Source: Streptomyces sp. CA-210063
GTDB taxonomy: Bacteria; Actinomycetota; Actinomycetes; Streptomycetales; Streptomycetaceae
Length of the DNA: 64,000 nucleotides
Assembly (NCBI RefSeq): GCF_024612015.1
Contig: NZ_CP102512.1
Location: forward strand, 7,874,001 to 7,938,000
Reading direction: 5' to 3'
This document shows positions 1 to 7,841 of the stretch, piece by piece (position 1 is the first letter of the stretch; each line of letters opens with the position of its first letter). Under the pieces are notes generated by a model. The model saw only the letters and a list, made by a program, of their open reading frames with translations. It was not told where the DNA came from and ran no database searches. A program made the position numbers and the translations under genes.

Positions 1-24
1 GAGCGCGGGCTCGACGACGAGTAA
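1..24 (+). CDS. Possible C-terminal end of an upstream gene (cut by window edge)
   Basis: The first eight codons read ERGLDDE followed by TAA, in the same direction as the next gene. This could be the tail of a gene that starts outside the window. Nothing about function can be said from seven residues, and a chance open frame is quite possible. Confidence 0.3.
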   Translation, partial: ERGLDDE

Positions 25-117
25 ACAACCCGAATCACCCCATAGAGTGAATGAGGTTTGATCAACTCCTCTGCATTCAGCCGTAATTCGCCGGAATTGG
101 CCTCCCGTGCATGCCGA

Positions 118-133
118 AGTGACCTGGATCACT
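118..133. promoter_or_regulatory. Crp-like palindrome in the pfkA promoter region
   Basis: AGTGACCTGGATCACT is a perfect inverted repeat with arms AGTGA and TCACT around six bases. It has the GTGA-N6-TCAC shape recognised by Crp-family regulators in actinobacteria. It overlaps a plausible -10 (TATTAG, 133-138) that lacks a good -35, the layout of a regulated promoter. It lies 45 bp before the pfkA start. Binding by Crp is inference. Confidence 0.45.
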
Positions 134-178
134 ATTAGCGTGACCCTCACCAGGCAACCTCGGCGAAGGGACTTTTCC

Positions 179-1207
179 ATGCGCGTCGGAGTACTGACCG
201 GAGGCGGCGACTGCCCCGGGCTCAACGCCGTCATCCGGGGCGTCGTCCGCAAGGGCGTGCAGGAGTACGGCTACGACTTCGTCGGCTTCCGGGACGGCTG
301 GCGGGGACCACTGGAGAACGACACCGTCCGCCTCGACATCCCCGCCGTGCGCGGCATCCTGCCCCGGGGCGGCACCATCCTCGGCTCCTCGCGCACCAAC
401 CCCCTCAAGCAGGAGAACGGCATCCGCCGCATCAAGGACAACCTCGCCAAGCAGGAGGTCGAGGCGCTCATCGCCATCGGCGGCGAGGACACGCTCGGTG
501 TGGCCGCGCGCCTGTCGGACGAGTACGGCGTCCCCTGCGTGGGCGTCCCGAAGACCATCGACAACGACCTCTCGGCCACGGACTACACCTTCGGCTTCGA
601 CACGGCGGTGGGCATCGCGACGGAGGCCATCGACCGCCTCCACACCACCGCCGAGTCGCACATGCGCGTCCTGGTCGTGGAGGTGATGGGCCGTCACGCC
701 GGCTGGATCGCCATCCACTCCGGCCTGGCCGGCGGCGCGAACGTCATCCTCATCCCCGAGCAGCGCTTCGACGTCGACAAGGTGTGCGCCTGGGTGACGT
801 CCCGCTTCAAGGCGTCGTACGCGCCGATCGTGGTTGTGGCGGAGGGGGCCATGCCGAAGGACGGCGAGATGGTCCTGAAGGACGGGTCCCTGGATTCCTT
901 CGGCCATGTCCGCCTCTCGGGTGTCGGCGAATGGCTGGCCAAGGAGATCGAGAAGCGTACGGGCAAGGAGGCCCGTACGACGGTCCTCGGCCATGTCCAA
1001 CGAGGCGGCACCCCCAGCGCCTTCGACCGCTGGCTCGCCACCCGCTTCGGCCTCCACGCCATCGACGCCGTCCACGACCGCGACTTCGGCAAGATGGTCG
1101 CCCTCCGAGGCACCGACATCATCCGCGTCCCCATCGCCGACGCGACGGCCAGGCTGAAGACCGTCGACCCGAAGCTCTACGAGGAGGTCGGCGTGTTCTT
1201 CGGCTGA
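179..1207 (+). CDS. pfkA: 6-phosphofructokinase, group III (possibly PPi-dependent)
   Basis: Phosphorylates fructose 6-phosphate at C1 in glycolysis; cytosolic. The protein is 342 aa, the usual length for the short actinobacterial enzymes. It has the N-terminal donor loop TGGGDCPGLN (residues 7-16), GGEDTLG (101-107), PKTIDND (124-130) with the catalytic Asp, the fructose-6-phosphate loop MGRHAGW and HVQRGGTPS near the C-terminus. Residue 104 is Asp where ATP-dependent enzymes carry Gly; in this family Asp104 is associated with pyrophosphate use, so the donor should not be assumed to be ATP. The ATG at 179 follows GAAGGG at the right spacing. An upstream in-frame ATG (107) would add a non-conserved leader and cross the promoter palindrome. 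Confidence 0.93.
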   Translation: MRVGVLTGGGDCPGLNAVIRGVVRKGVQEYGYDFVGFRDGWRGPLENDTVRLDIPAVRGILPRGGTILGSSRTNPLKQENGIRRIKDNLAKQEVEALIAIGGEDTLGVAARLSDEYGVPCVGVPKTIDNDLSATDYTFGFDTAVGIATEAIDRLHTTAESHMRVLVVEVMGRHAGWIAIHSGLAGGANVILIPEQRFDVDKVCAWVTSRFKASYAPIVVVAEGAMPKDGEMVLKDGSLDSFGHVRLSGVGEWLAKEIEKRTGKEARTTVLGHVQRGGTPSAFDRWLATRFGLHAIDAVHDRDFGKMVALRGTDIIRVPIADATARLKTVDPKLYEEVGVFFG

Positions 1208-1267
1208 GACGCGCGGGAGAGCTCGGGGGGTTCGGTTGTGCGGCGGGTGCGGGTGGTGTGTGGTTGC

Positions 1268-1347
1268 TCGCGCGGTTCCCCGCGCCCCTGAAAAGCAGGG
1301 GCTGCGCCCCGTGCTTTTCGTCTTCAGGGGCGCGGGGAACCGCGCGA
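1268..1347. repeat. Long palindromic intergenic element, copy A (probable bidirectional terminator)
   Basis: Two 25-bp arms (1268-1292 and 1323-1347) are perfect reverse complements and share the core GCGCGGGGAAC. An inner near-hairpin (AAAAGCAGGGGC with GCCCCGTGCTTTT) fills the loop. It lies between the convergent pfkA and trpEG genes and could end both transcripts. Related arms occur near 9.9, 19.1 and 50.3 kb. Confidence 0.75.
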
Positions 1348-1446
1348 CAAGCCCTCACCCACCCGCACCCGACAACGAACCCCTCGGGGTCGAAGGGGCG
1401 GAGCCCCTGGGGATGGGACGGGTAGGGGCGGCGGGGGCGAGGAAAC

Positions 1447-3309
1447 CTAGAGCGCCCGCAGCGACTGAACCCCCGCCACCAACTCCCGCACCACAGCCAC
1501 CCCATCCAACGTCAGCACAGACTCCGGATGGAACTGCACCCCCGCGAACCCGGGCCCTCGCAGCGCATGCACCTCACCACTCGCACTACGACTGACCTCG
1601 ACCCCCTGCGCCGCCAACGCGGCCGCCGCCACGTCGTCGCAGTGGGCCACGAAGCTGTTGTAGAAGCCGACGGTCTCCCCCCGCCCGAACAGATCGATCT
1701 CCGTCTGCGCCCCCTGATACGGCACCTCCTTCCGCACCGTCCCCAGCCCCAACTCCGCCGCGATCAACTCATGCCCGAGACACACCCCGAGCACCCCGTA
1801 CCGATGCCCCCGCACCACCTCGGCGGTCAGCGACCGCAGGAACCGCATCTTGGGATCCCCCGCATCGCCCGGATCCCCGGGCCCGGGCCCCAGCACGACC
1901 ACCCCCGCATGCCCGAGCACACCCTCCCGCAGCCCGGGCTCGTCGTACGGCCGTACCGTCACCTCCAGCCCCGACGACCGCAGCAGATGCGCGAGCATCG
2001 CGGTGAACGTGTCCTCCGCGTCCACGACGAGCGCATGCCCCGACAACTCGGCCGTCCGCTCCTGCATCCGCAGCCAGAACGGCGCCAATGAGCCCCGCCG
2101 CCCGTCCAGCGCCGCCCGCACCCGCGGATCCTCCGCCAGCACCGGCCGCACCCGCTCCCGCCCCGGCCGCCCGGGCCGCACCCCCAGCGCCGTCAGCACC
2201 CCCGCCGCCTTGGTGTGCGTCTCGGCGACCTCACTCGCCGGATCCGACCCCCGGACGAGCGTGGCCCCCACCGGCACCCTCAGCCGCCCGTCCGCCGCGA
2301 TGTCGGCGGTACGGATCAGAATCGGTGAGTCGAGGGTCTGCGCTCCCCCGGAATCCCGCCCGACCAGCGCCAGCGCCCCCGCGTAGTACCCGCGCCCGCC
2401 CACTTCGTGCCGCTCGATCACCCGGCACGCGTTCTGCACCGGCGACCCGGTGACCGTCGCGGCGAACATCGTCTCCTTCAGCACCTCCCGCACATCGAGC
2501 GACGACCGCCCCCGCAGCTCGTACTCGGTGTGCGCGAGATGCGCCATCTCCTTCAGCCGGGGCCCGACCACGACCCCGCCCATGTCGCCGACCGTGCACA
2601 TCATCTTGAGCTCCTCGTCGACGACCATCGACAGCTCCTCGATCTCCTTGCCGTCGGCGAGGAAGGCCAGCAGATCCTCCGGCGTCGGACCCCCGGCCGG
2701 GTAGCGGTACGTCCCGCTGATCGGGTTCATCACGACCGTCCCGCCGGACATCCGGACGTGCACCTCGGGGCTGGCACCGACCAGCGTGCGCTCGCCCGTG
2801 TGGACCACGAACGTCCAGTACGCGCCCCGCTCGCCCTCCAGCAGCCGCCGGAACAGCGCCAGCGCGTCGGCTCTGCCGAAGCCCGGGATCGAGCCCTCGT
2901 ACGTCCGCCGGATCACGAAGTTCGCGCCCTCGCCCCGCCCGATCTCCTCGCGCAGCACCCGGTCGACGATCTCCGCGTACTCCTCGTCGCCGACGTCGAA
3001 GCCGTCGCCCTCGACCCGGACGTCGTGCGCGGGCAACTCCGCGAGGGCCCGGTCCAGCGGTAGCTCGTACGACTCCTCGGGCGTCAGCACCGACAGGGGC
3101 GTCCCGTCGTCGCGGACGTCGAAGCCGCGTTCGCGGATCTGCCGGAAGGGGACGAGCGCCAGCCCCTCGTCGGGGATGTCGGCGAGCCGCTCGTACGTCG
3201 TCACCGGGCCGATCAGCACCTCCACCGTGTCGTGGTCGTGGAGGCCGGGCGTGCGGCGGCGCAGCAGGGCGAACGGGCGGTCGTCGGACAGGAGCCGGGT
3301 CAGATCCAT
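1447..3309 (-). CDS. trpEG: Single-chain anthranilate synthase (TrpE-TrpG fusion)
   Basis: Converts chorismate and glutamine to anthranilate, the first step of tryptophan synthesis. The 620-aa protein joins a chorismate-binding domain (about residues 20-420, with MNPISGTYRYP and VTGSPVQNACRVIERHE) to a class I glutamine amidotransferase (about 430-620, with GPGPGDPGD, nucleophile Cys in GVCLGHE and HPES). A phenazine-type (ADIC) synthase has the same architecture, but the Trp attenuator immediately upstream argues for tryptophan synthesis. ATG at 3309 follows AGAGGAA. The gene is divergent from the DAHP synthase gene, so two committed steps of aromatic synthesis share one intergenic region. 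Confidence 0.9.
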   Translation of the reverse strand: MDLTRLLSDDRPFALLRRRTPGLHDHDTVEVLIGPVTTYERLADIPDEGLALVPFRQIRERGFDVRDDGTPLSVLTPEESYELPLDRALAELPAHDVRVEGDGFDVGDEEYAEIVDRVLREEIGRGEGANFVIRRTYEGSIPGFGRADALALFRRLLEGERGAYWTFVVHTGERTLVGASPEVHVRMSGGTVVMNPISGTYRYPAGGPTPEDLLAFLADGKEIEELSMVVDEELKMMCTVGDMGGVVVGPRLKEMAHLAHTEYELRGRSSLDVREVLKETMFAATVTGSPVQNACRVIERHEVGGRGYYAGALALVGRDSGGAQTLDSPILIRTADIAADGRLRVPVGATLVRGSDPASEVAETHTKAAGVLTALGVRPGRPGRERVRPVLAEDPRVRAALDGRRGSLAPFWLRMQERTAELSGHALVVDAEDTFTAMLAHLLRSSGLEVTVRPYDEPGLREGVLGHAGVVVLGPGPGDPGDAGDPKMRFLRSLTAEVVRGHRYGVLGVCLGHELIAAELGLGTVRKEVPYQGAQTEIDLFGRGETVGFYNSFVAHCDDVAAAALAAQGVEVSRSASGEVHALRGPGFAGVQFHPESVLTLDGVAVVRELVAGVQSLRAL

Positions 3310-3380
3310 GGGTTCCTCTTCCCTGGGGGATCACGGTCATCGCGGTGATCGGGGAGGAACGGCCGGGCCCTGGAAACACC

Positions 3381-3405
3381 GAAGGCCGCCCCTCGGGCGG
3401 CCTTC
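3381..3405 (-). terminator. Attenuator terminator of trpEG
   Basis: A perfect 10-bp stem (GAAGGCCGCC with GGCGGCCTTC, 5-nt loop) lies between the leader peptide stop and trpEG and is followed on the minus strand by GGTGTTTCC. Its left arm is complementary to GGCGGCC inside the last leader codons, so a competing antiterminator can form when the ribosome stalls on the Trp codons. Confidence 0.85.
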
Positions 3406-3427
3406 GCGAAGTCTTGCGTACGCGCAG

Positions 3428-3484
3428 TCAGTGGGCCGCCGGATGAGCGGTCCACCACCAGTTCTGGATCGAGTGCGCGAACAT
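3428..3484 (-). CDS. trpL: Trp leader peptide (18 aa, three consecutive Trp codons)
   Basis: The frame encodes MFAHSIQNWWWTAHPAAH and stops before the attenuator hairpin. Three TGG codons in a row at positions 9-11 are the tryptophan sensor: when charged tRNA-Trp is scarce the ribosome stalls there and the terminator cannot form. The codons for PAAH contain the bases that can pair with the terminator's left arm. It is too short for ordinary ORF calling. Trp attenuators of this kind are known in Streptomyces (S. venezuelae trpEG), so the role is well founded, although the pairing has not been computed here. Confidence 0.9.
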   Translation of the reverse strand: MFAHSIQNWWWTAHPAAH

Positions 3485-3605
3485 GCGCCGCACCCTACCG
3501 GACAATCCCGGGGCATGGGCAGCGGCGGCGCCGCCGTGTGTGCTTCGATCGAGCGGGGTTCGTCTCACTTGATGAGCAAGGGGATGGACGCCCGACACGA
3601 CCCCG

Positions 3606-3611
3606 TAATGT
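3606..3611 (+). promoter_or_regulatory. Probable -10 (TAATGT) of the DAHP synthase gene, leaderless arrangement
   Basis: TAATGT ends 7 bp before the GTG start at 3619, and no Shine-Dalgarno sequence precedes that start. Transcription would begin at or next to the start codon. No convincing -35 is visible. Confidence 0.45.
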
Positions 3612-3618
3612 GGACGTC

Positions 3619-4968
3619 GTGACCGTGAACGCTAAGTCCAGCGCGAGCGCTGGCAACACCTGGCGAGACCTGCCCGCGGCGCAGCAGCCCGAGTACCCCG
3701 ACACCGAGGCTCTGCGCGCAGTCGTTGCGGAGCTCGAGTCGTATCCGCCGCTCGTCTTCGCGGGCGAGTGCGACCAGCTGCGCGCCCGGATGGCGTCCGT
3801 CGCCAAGGGAGAGGCGTTCCTCCTCCAGGGCGGCGACTGCGCCGAGGCCTTCGACGCCGTCTCGGCCGACCACATCCGCAACAAGCTGAAGACGCTCCTC
3901 CAGATGGGCGCGGTCCTCACCTATGCGGCCTCCGTGCCGGTCGTGAAGGTCGGCCGCATCGCCGGCCAGTACTCCAAGCCGCGCTCCAAGGGCACCGAGA
4001 CCCGCGACGGCGTGACCCTGCCGACGTACCGCGGCGACTCGGTCAACGGCTTCGACTTCAACGAGGCCGCCCGCATCCCGGACCCCGAGCGCCTGAAGCG
4101 GATGTACAACGCCTCCGCCTCCACGCTCAACCTGGTCCGCGCCTTCACCACCGGCGGTTACGCCGACCTGCGCCAGGTGCACGCCTGGAACCAGGACTTC
4201 GTGAAGTCGTCCCCGTCCGGCCAGCGCTACGAGCAGCTCGCCCGCGAGATCGACAACGCGCTGAACTTCATGCACGCCTGCGGGGCCGACCCGGAGGAGT
4301 TCCGCACCGTCGAGTTCTTCTCCTCGCACGAGGCGCTGCTGCTCGACTACGAGTCGGCGCTGACCCGCGTCGACTCGCGCACGGGGCAGCTGTACGACGT
4401 CTCCGCGCACATGGTGTGGATCGGTGAGCGCACCCGCCAGCTGGACCACGCGCACATCGAGTTCGCCTCGCAGATCCGCAACCCGATCGGGATCAAGCTC
4501 GGCCCGACGACCACGGCCGAGGACGCGCTGCAGTACATCGAGCGCCTCGACCCGGACCGCGAGCCCGGCCGCCTCACCTTCATCGTGCGCATGGGCGCGG
4601 ACAAGGTCCGCGACAAGCTGCCCGAGCTGGTCGAGAAGGTCACCGCCTCCGGCGCGACCGTGGCCTGGGTGAGCGACCCGATGCACGGCAACACCTTCGA
4701 GGCGGCCTCCGGCCACAAGACCCGCCGCTTCGACGACGTGCTCGACGAGGTCAAGGGCTTCTTCGAGGTCCACAAGGGCCTGGGCACCCACCCGGGCGGC
4801 ATCCACGTGGAGCTCACCGGCGACGACGTCACCGAGTGCGTGGGCGGCGGCGACGAGATCTTCGTCGACGACCTGCACCAGCGCTACGAGACGGCCTGCG
4901 ACCCGCGGCTCAACCGCAGCCAGTCCCTGGACCTGGCGTTCCTCGTCGCGGAGCTGTACCGGGACTAG
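3619..4968 (+). CDS. aroH: 3-deoxy-7-phosphoheptulonate synthase, class II
   Basis: Condenses phosphoenolpyruvate with erythrose 4-phosphate, the entry step of the shikimate pathway. The 449-aa protein is the plant/actinobacterial class II type. It has FAGECDQLR, LLQGGDCAEAFD with the metal-binding Cys, KVGRIAGQYSKPRS, the long central block HMVWIGERTRQ, and HPGGIHVELTG near the C-terminus. The GTG at 3619 (MTVNAKSS...) fits family N-termini; the frame is open to 3538 but that extension is not family-like. It faces away from trpEG, and its product feeds chorismate to it. The mycobacterial counterpart (aroG) sits near pknL, and a PASTA kinase also lies nearby here. Confidence 0.93.
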   Translation: MTVNAKSSASAGNTWRDLPAAQQPEYPDTEALRAVVAELESYPPLVFAGECDQLRARMASVAKGEAFLLQGGDCAEAFDAVSADHIRNKLKTLLQMGAVLTYAASVPVVKVGRIAGQYSKPRSKGTETRDGVTLPTYRGDSVNGFDFNEAARIPDPERLKRMYNASASTLNLVRAFTTGGYADLRQVHAWNQDFVKSSPSGQRYEQLAREIDNALNFMHACGADPEEFRTVEFFSSHEALLLDYESALTRVDSRTGQLYDVSAHMVWIGERTRQLDHAHIEFASQIRNPIGIKLGPTTTAEDALQYIERLDPDREPGRLTFIVRMGADKVRDKLPELVEKVTASGATVAWVSDPMHGNTFEAASGHKTRRFDDVLDEVKGFFEVHKGLGTHPGGIHVELTGDDVTECVGGGDEIFVDDLHQRYETACDPRLNRSQSLDLAFLVAELYRD

Positions 4969-4987
4969 TGACAGCTGTCTCAGCAGA

Positions 4988-5034
4988 GTGGAGTGGGGCG
5001 CGGATCACATACGATCCGCGCCCCACTCCACTTT
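4988..5034 (+). terminator. Strong intrinsic terminator after the DAHP synthase gene
   Basis: Two perfect 19-bp arms (4988-5006 and 5013-5031) flank the 6-nt loop ACATAC and are followed by TTTT. This is among the clearest factor-independent terminators in the window. Confidence 0.9.
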
Positions 5035-5059
5035 TGCGGTTCTTATGCGGCGGGTAAGG

Positions 5060-5078
5060 TTAGGTTAGCCTCACCGAT
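5060..5078. promoter_or_regulatory. Iron box (DmdR/IdeR/DtxR-type operator) before bfd
   Basis: TTAGGTTAGCCTCACCGAT matches 15 of 19 positions of the DtxR/IdeR consensus, with a perfect left half-site TTAGGTTAG. It lies 45 bp upstream of the bfd start. Iron-loaded DmdR would be expected to bind here and repress, releasing bfd when iron is short and stored iron must be mobilised. Confidence 0.8.
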
Positions 5079-5122
5079 CATCGGGGCGGCGCTCTTATCG
5101 ATCCCGGCGGGAGGTGAACCGC

Positions 5123-5347
5123 GTGTTCGTCTGCAGTTGCTTCGGCGTCACCGAGCAGCAGGTCAGGAAGCATGCGGCGGACGGCGCCTGCACCCCTCGT
5201 CAGATCGCGTCCGCCTGCAAGGCGGGCACGGACTGCGGCTCGTGCGTCCGTCGGATCCAGGCGATCCTGGGCAGGGGCGCGTGCCCGCGCCGTGAGCTGG
5301 CGGACCAGGGTGAGCCGGTCCTCGCCGAGCTCGAGGAAGCGGCGTAG
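5123..5347 (+). CDS. bfd: Bacterioferritin-associated ferredoxin-like [2Fe-2S] protein
   Basis: A 74-aa BFD-like protein with four conserved cysteines in the spacing C-x-C (VCSCFGVTE), then C-x(2)-C (CGSC), which bind a [2Fe-2S] cluster. Bfd proteins dock on bacterioferritin and pass electrons to the haem to release stored ferric iron. The GTG at 5123 follows GGGAGGTGA at good spacing; an in-frame GTG at 5114 lies inside that Shine-Dalgarno sequence and is unlikely to be used. The convergent neighbour is bfr, its expected partner, and an iron box lies upstream. Confidence 0.88.
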   Translation: MFVCSCFGVTEQQVRKHAADGACTPRQIASACKAGTDCGSCVRRIQAILGRGACPRRELADQGEPVLAELEEAA

Positions 5348-5348
5348 C

Positions 5349-5828
5349 TCAGCTCTCCGGCTGCTCGATCAGCTGCGCGATGTACAGCGCCTCGCCGAGC
5401 TTCTCCAGCAGTTCCAGCTGGGTGTCGAGGTAGTCGATGTGGTGCTCCTCGTCCTCGAGGATCGACTCGAAGATGTTCGCGGACGTGATGTCGCCCTTGT
5501 TGCGCATCACCTCGATGCCGCGCTTGAGGCGGTCGATCGCCTCGACCTCGATCTGCCGGTCGGCCTCGAACATCTCCCTGACCGTCTGACCGACCCGGAC
5601 GTGGAACAGCCGCTGGTAGTTCGGCAGCCCCTCCAGGAAGAGGATCCGGTCCGTGAGCACCTCCGCGTGCTTCATCTCGTCGAACGACTCGTGACGCGTG
5701 TACTTCGCGAGCTTCGTCCAGCCGAAGTTCTCCTGCATCTTCGCGTGCAGGAAGTACTGGTTGATCGCGGTCAGCTCAGCGGTCAGCTGCTCGTTGAGGA
5801 ATTCGATGACCTCGGGGTCGCCCTGCAT
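5349..5828 (-). CDS. bfr: Bacterioferritin
   Basis: Iron-storage 24-mer subunit of 159 aa, full length. The ferroxidase ligands Glu18, Glu51, His54, Glu94, Glu127 and His130 are all present, as is the haem-ligating Met52 (HESFDEMKH), so this is a true haem bacterioferritin. ATG at 5828 is preceded by GGAAGGAG; the frame is open upstream but those residues are not family-like. Its stop is one base from the bfd stop, on the opposite strand. A pair of 18-bp direct repeats lies upstream. Confidence 0.95.
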   Translation of the reverse strand: MQGDPEVIEFLNEQLTAELTAINQYFLHAKMQENFGWTKLAKYTRHESFDEMKHAEVLTDRILFLEGLPNYQRLFHVRVGQTVREMFEADRQIEVEAIDRLKRGIEVMRNKGDITSANIFESILEDEEHHIDYLDTQLELLEKLGEALYIAQLIEQPES

Positions 5829-5900
5829 CGCAGAGGCTCCTTCCAAGCGGGGGACTGGGAGGTTGCGCCGCGATGATTGCACCGCCGTAGAAGATCGTCC

Positions 5901-5937
5901 AGTAAGTGCAAGCTTAGTAAGTAAGTGCAGCCTTAGT
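5901..5937. promoter_or_regulatory. Tandem operator-like repeats upstream of bfr
   Basis: Two 18-bp copies (AGTAAGTGCAAGCTTAGT at 5901-5918 and AGTAAGTGCAGCCTTAGT at 5920-5937) match at 16 of 18 positions and repeat every 19 bp. Each holds a small TAAG-N6-CTTA palindrome. The stretch is much AT-richer than its surroundings. It does not match the classic iron box well, so the regulator is unknown. Confidence 0.55.
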
Positions 5938-6002
5938 CCGAAATGCCCTGCTCGGGTGGGGGCTGGTCATGTGCACCGGTCGGGGTCTGTCAGGATGGAG
6001 GC

Positions 6003-6650
6003 ATGGGTCAGCCGGTGGAACGCGAATCAGGAGATCGCGCATCTGAGAACGCGGTATCGCCGCAGCTTCCGCCGGGACAGCGGCTCCAGCGCGGCTGGCC
6101 GGTCACGCACTACGGGCCCGTTCCCAAGTTCCGTCCCGAGCGCTGGGACTTCCGGGTCTTCGGCGCCACCGCCGACGGCGAGAAGCACAGCTGGACCCAT
6201 GACGAGTTCACCGCTCTGCCGTACGACTCGGTCGTGGCCGATCTGCACTGCGTGACGAAGTTCAGCATGATCGGCGCCGAATGGGGCGGCATCCCGGCTC
6301 GTACGATCCTGGAGATCGCGCCGCCCGCCCCCGAGGTCACCCATGTGATGGTGTGGGCCGAGTACGGCTTCAGCTCCAACCTCCGGATCGCCGACTTCGC
6401 CTCCGAGCGCACCATCTTCGCCACCCACAAGGACGGCGAACTCCTCACCGCCGAGCACGGCTTCCCCCTCCGCCTCGTCGTCCCCCACCTGTACGCCTGG
6501 AAGGGCCCCAAATGGGTCCGCGGCATCGAGTACATGACCGCCGACCGCCGCGGCTTCTGGGAGGAACGCGGCTACCACAACATCGGCGACCCGTGGCAGG
6601 AACAGCGGTACTCGTACCAGGAGGAGCCGGGGGAGGGGCCCGAGCTCTGA
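6003..6650 (+). CDS. Sulfite-oxidase-like molybdopterin-binding oxidoreductase
   Basis: A 215-aa protein consisting almost wholly of the oxidoreductase molybdopterin-binding domain (the fold of sulfite oxidase and YedY). It has DLHCVTKFS with the Cys that ligates molybdenum, AEYGFSSNL, and a closing block GFPLRLVVPHLYAWKGPKWVRGIEYM. No signal peptide, haem or dimerisation domain is present, so it is a minimal, probably cytosolic member whose substrate cannot be predicted. ATG at 6003 was chosen because upstream in-frame residues are not family-like and GGATGGAGG precedes it. Confidence 0.8.
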   Translation: MGQPVERESGDRASENAVSPQLPPGQRLQRGWPVTHYGPVPKFRPERWDFRVFGATADGEKHSWTHDEFTALPYDSVVADLHCVTKFSMIGAEWGGIPARTILEIAPPAPEVTHVMVWAEYGFSSNLRIADFASERTIFATHKDGELLTAEHGFPLRLVVPHLYAWKGPKWVRGIEYMTADRRGFWEERGYHNIGDPWQEQRYSYQEEPGEGPEL

Positions 6651-6702
6651 TCCTGGTCGGCCACGGTTCGCTGACCGTGCTCCCGATCCGGCGTCTGCGG
6701 GG

Positions 6703-7593
6703 TCAGCCGTCCCGGAGTTTCTTCAGCCGCTCCACGTCCGCCGCGTGCCCCTCCTTGCCTCCCGGCGTCTCGATGATCAGCGGGACGCCTGCCGTGGCGG
6801 GGTGGGTCATCAACGCGCGGAAGGGGTCCTCGCCGATGTGGCCGGAGCCGATGTTCTCGTGGCGGTCCTTGTGGGCGCCGACCACGTCCTTGGAGTCGTT
6901 GGCGTGGATCAGCTTCAGTCGGCCCTCGCCGACGGTGTCCACCAGCAGGTCGAGGGTCTGGTGCATGCCGCTCGGGCCGGTCAGGTCGTGCCCGGCCGCG
7001 AAGATGTGGCAGGTGTCCAGGCAGACGCCCAGCTTGGGGTGCGCGTCCAGCGCCTCGAAGTAGGGGCCGAAGTCCCACGTGCGTGAGCACAGCGAGGCCC
7101 CCTGGCCCGCCGTCGACTCCAGGAGCAGATACGGGTCGTCGTCGTGGGTCAGCTCGTCCAGCAGCGGCAGCAGATACTCCCGCACCTGCTTCAGCGCCAC
7201 CGACCGGTCCCGCCCGCCGGTCGCGCTTCCCGTGTGCACGACCACTCCGAGCGCGCCGATCTCCCGGCCCCGGCGCAGCGAGTGCCGCAGCGACTCCACG
7301 GACTTCTCCACCGTCGCCTCGGTGTGCGACCCGAAGTTGATCAGGTACGGCGCGTGTACGTACGCGGGGATCGACTCGGTCGCACACGCCGCACGGAACT
7401 CCTCGTCCTGCCGCGGATTCCCGACGGGCGTCGCCCAGCCACGCGGATTGGCGACGAAGACCTGGACTGTCTCGGCCTTCAGATCACGGGCGTACGTCAG
7501 CCCGACGGAGTTGAGGCCACCGGCGACGGGGACATGACCGCCGACCGGGTTGCGGGACGGGCCGGAGAGGCTGGGGGACTGCTGAGTGCTCAC
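6703..7593 (-). CDS. nfo: Deoxyribonuclease IV (AP endonuclease, endonuclease IV family)
   Basis: Cleaves DNA 5' of abasic sites in base-excision repair. The 296-aa TIM-barrel protein shows the metal-binding motifs in order: VHAPYLINFGS, VVHTGSATG, LLLESTAGQG, CLDTCHIFAAGHD, LIHANDSKD, RHENIGSGHIGED and IIETPGG. These are the His/Glu/Asp ligands of the three-zinc centre. The start is GTG at 7593 with only a weak Shine-Dalgarno sequence. The region just upstream contains a 30-bp tandem repeat. Confidence 0.92.
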   Translation of the reverse strand: MSTQQSPSLSGPSRNPVGGHVPVAGGLNSVGLTYARDLKAETVQVFVANPRGWATPVGNPRQDEEFRAACATESIPAYVHAPYLINFGSHTEATVEKSVESLRHSLRRGREIGALGVVVHTGSATGGRDRSVALKQVREYLLPLLDELTHDDDPYLLLESTAGQGASLCSRTWDFGPYFEALDAHPKLGVCLDTCHIFAAGHDLTGPSGMHQTLDLLVDTVGEGRLKLIHANDSKDVVGAHKDRHENIGSGHIGEDPFRALMTHPATAGVPLIIETPGGKEGHAADVERLKKLRDG

Positions 7594-7630
7594 CGGACAA
7601 GGGTGTCACGCGGCCCGAGACGCCCGACCG

Positions 7631-7750
7631 GCGGCTTCGACGGCTCCCGCCCGGCCGGGCTTCCGCCTCTGACGGCTGCCGGCCGGGCGCTTCTGCCTCT
7701 GACGGCTGCCGGCCGGATGCCTCCGCCTCTGACGGCTCCCGCCCGGCCGA
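7631..7750. repeat. 30-bp tandem repeat (three full copies plus a partial)
   Basis: Units at 7661-7690, 7691-7720 and 7721-7750 share the core CCTCTGACGGCT with GCCGGCCGG-like ends; a diverged partial copy precedes them at 7631-7660. The repeat fills the gap between the PASTA kinase stop and the nfo start. No coding function is apparent. Confidence 0.75.
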
Positions 7751-7841
7751 CCTCCCGCGCCCGGTCCCCATGGTCGGCCACCCCCCCTCGGCGAGTCCCC
7801 GGGGCGTCCCCGGTCGGCCCGTCCCGAATGGCCGGCTTCGG

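Noticed and set aside
5114..5122. GTG at 5114 as the bfd start
   Set aside because: It lies inside the GGGAGGTGA ribosome site that serves the GTG at 5123.
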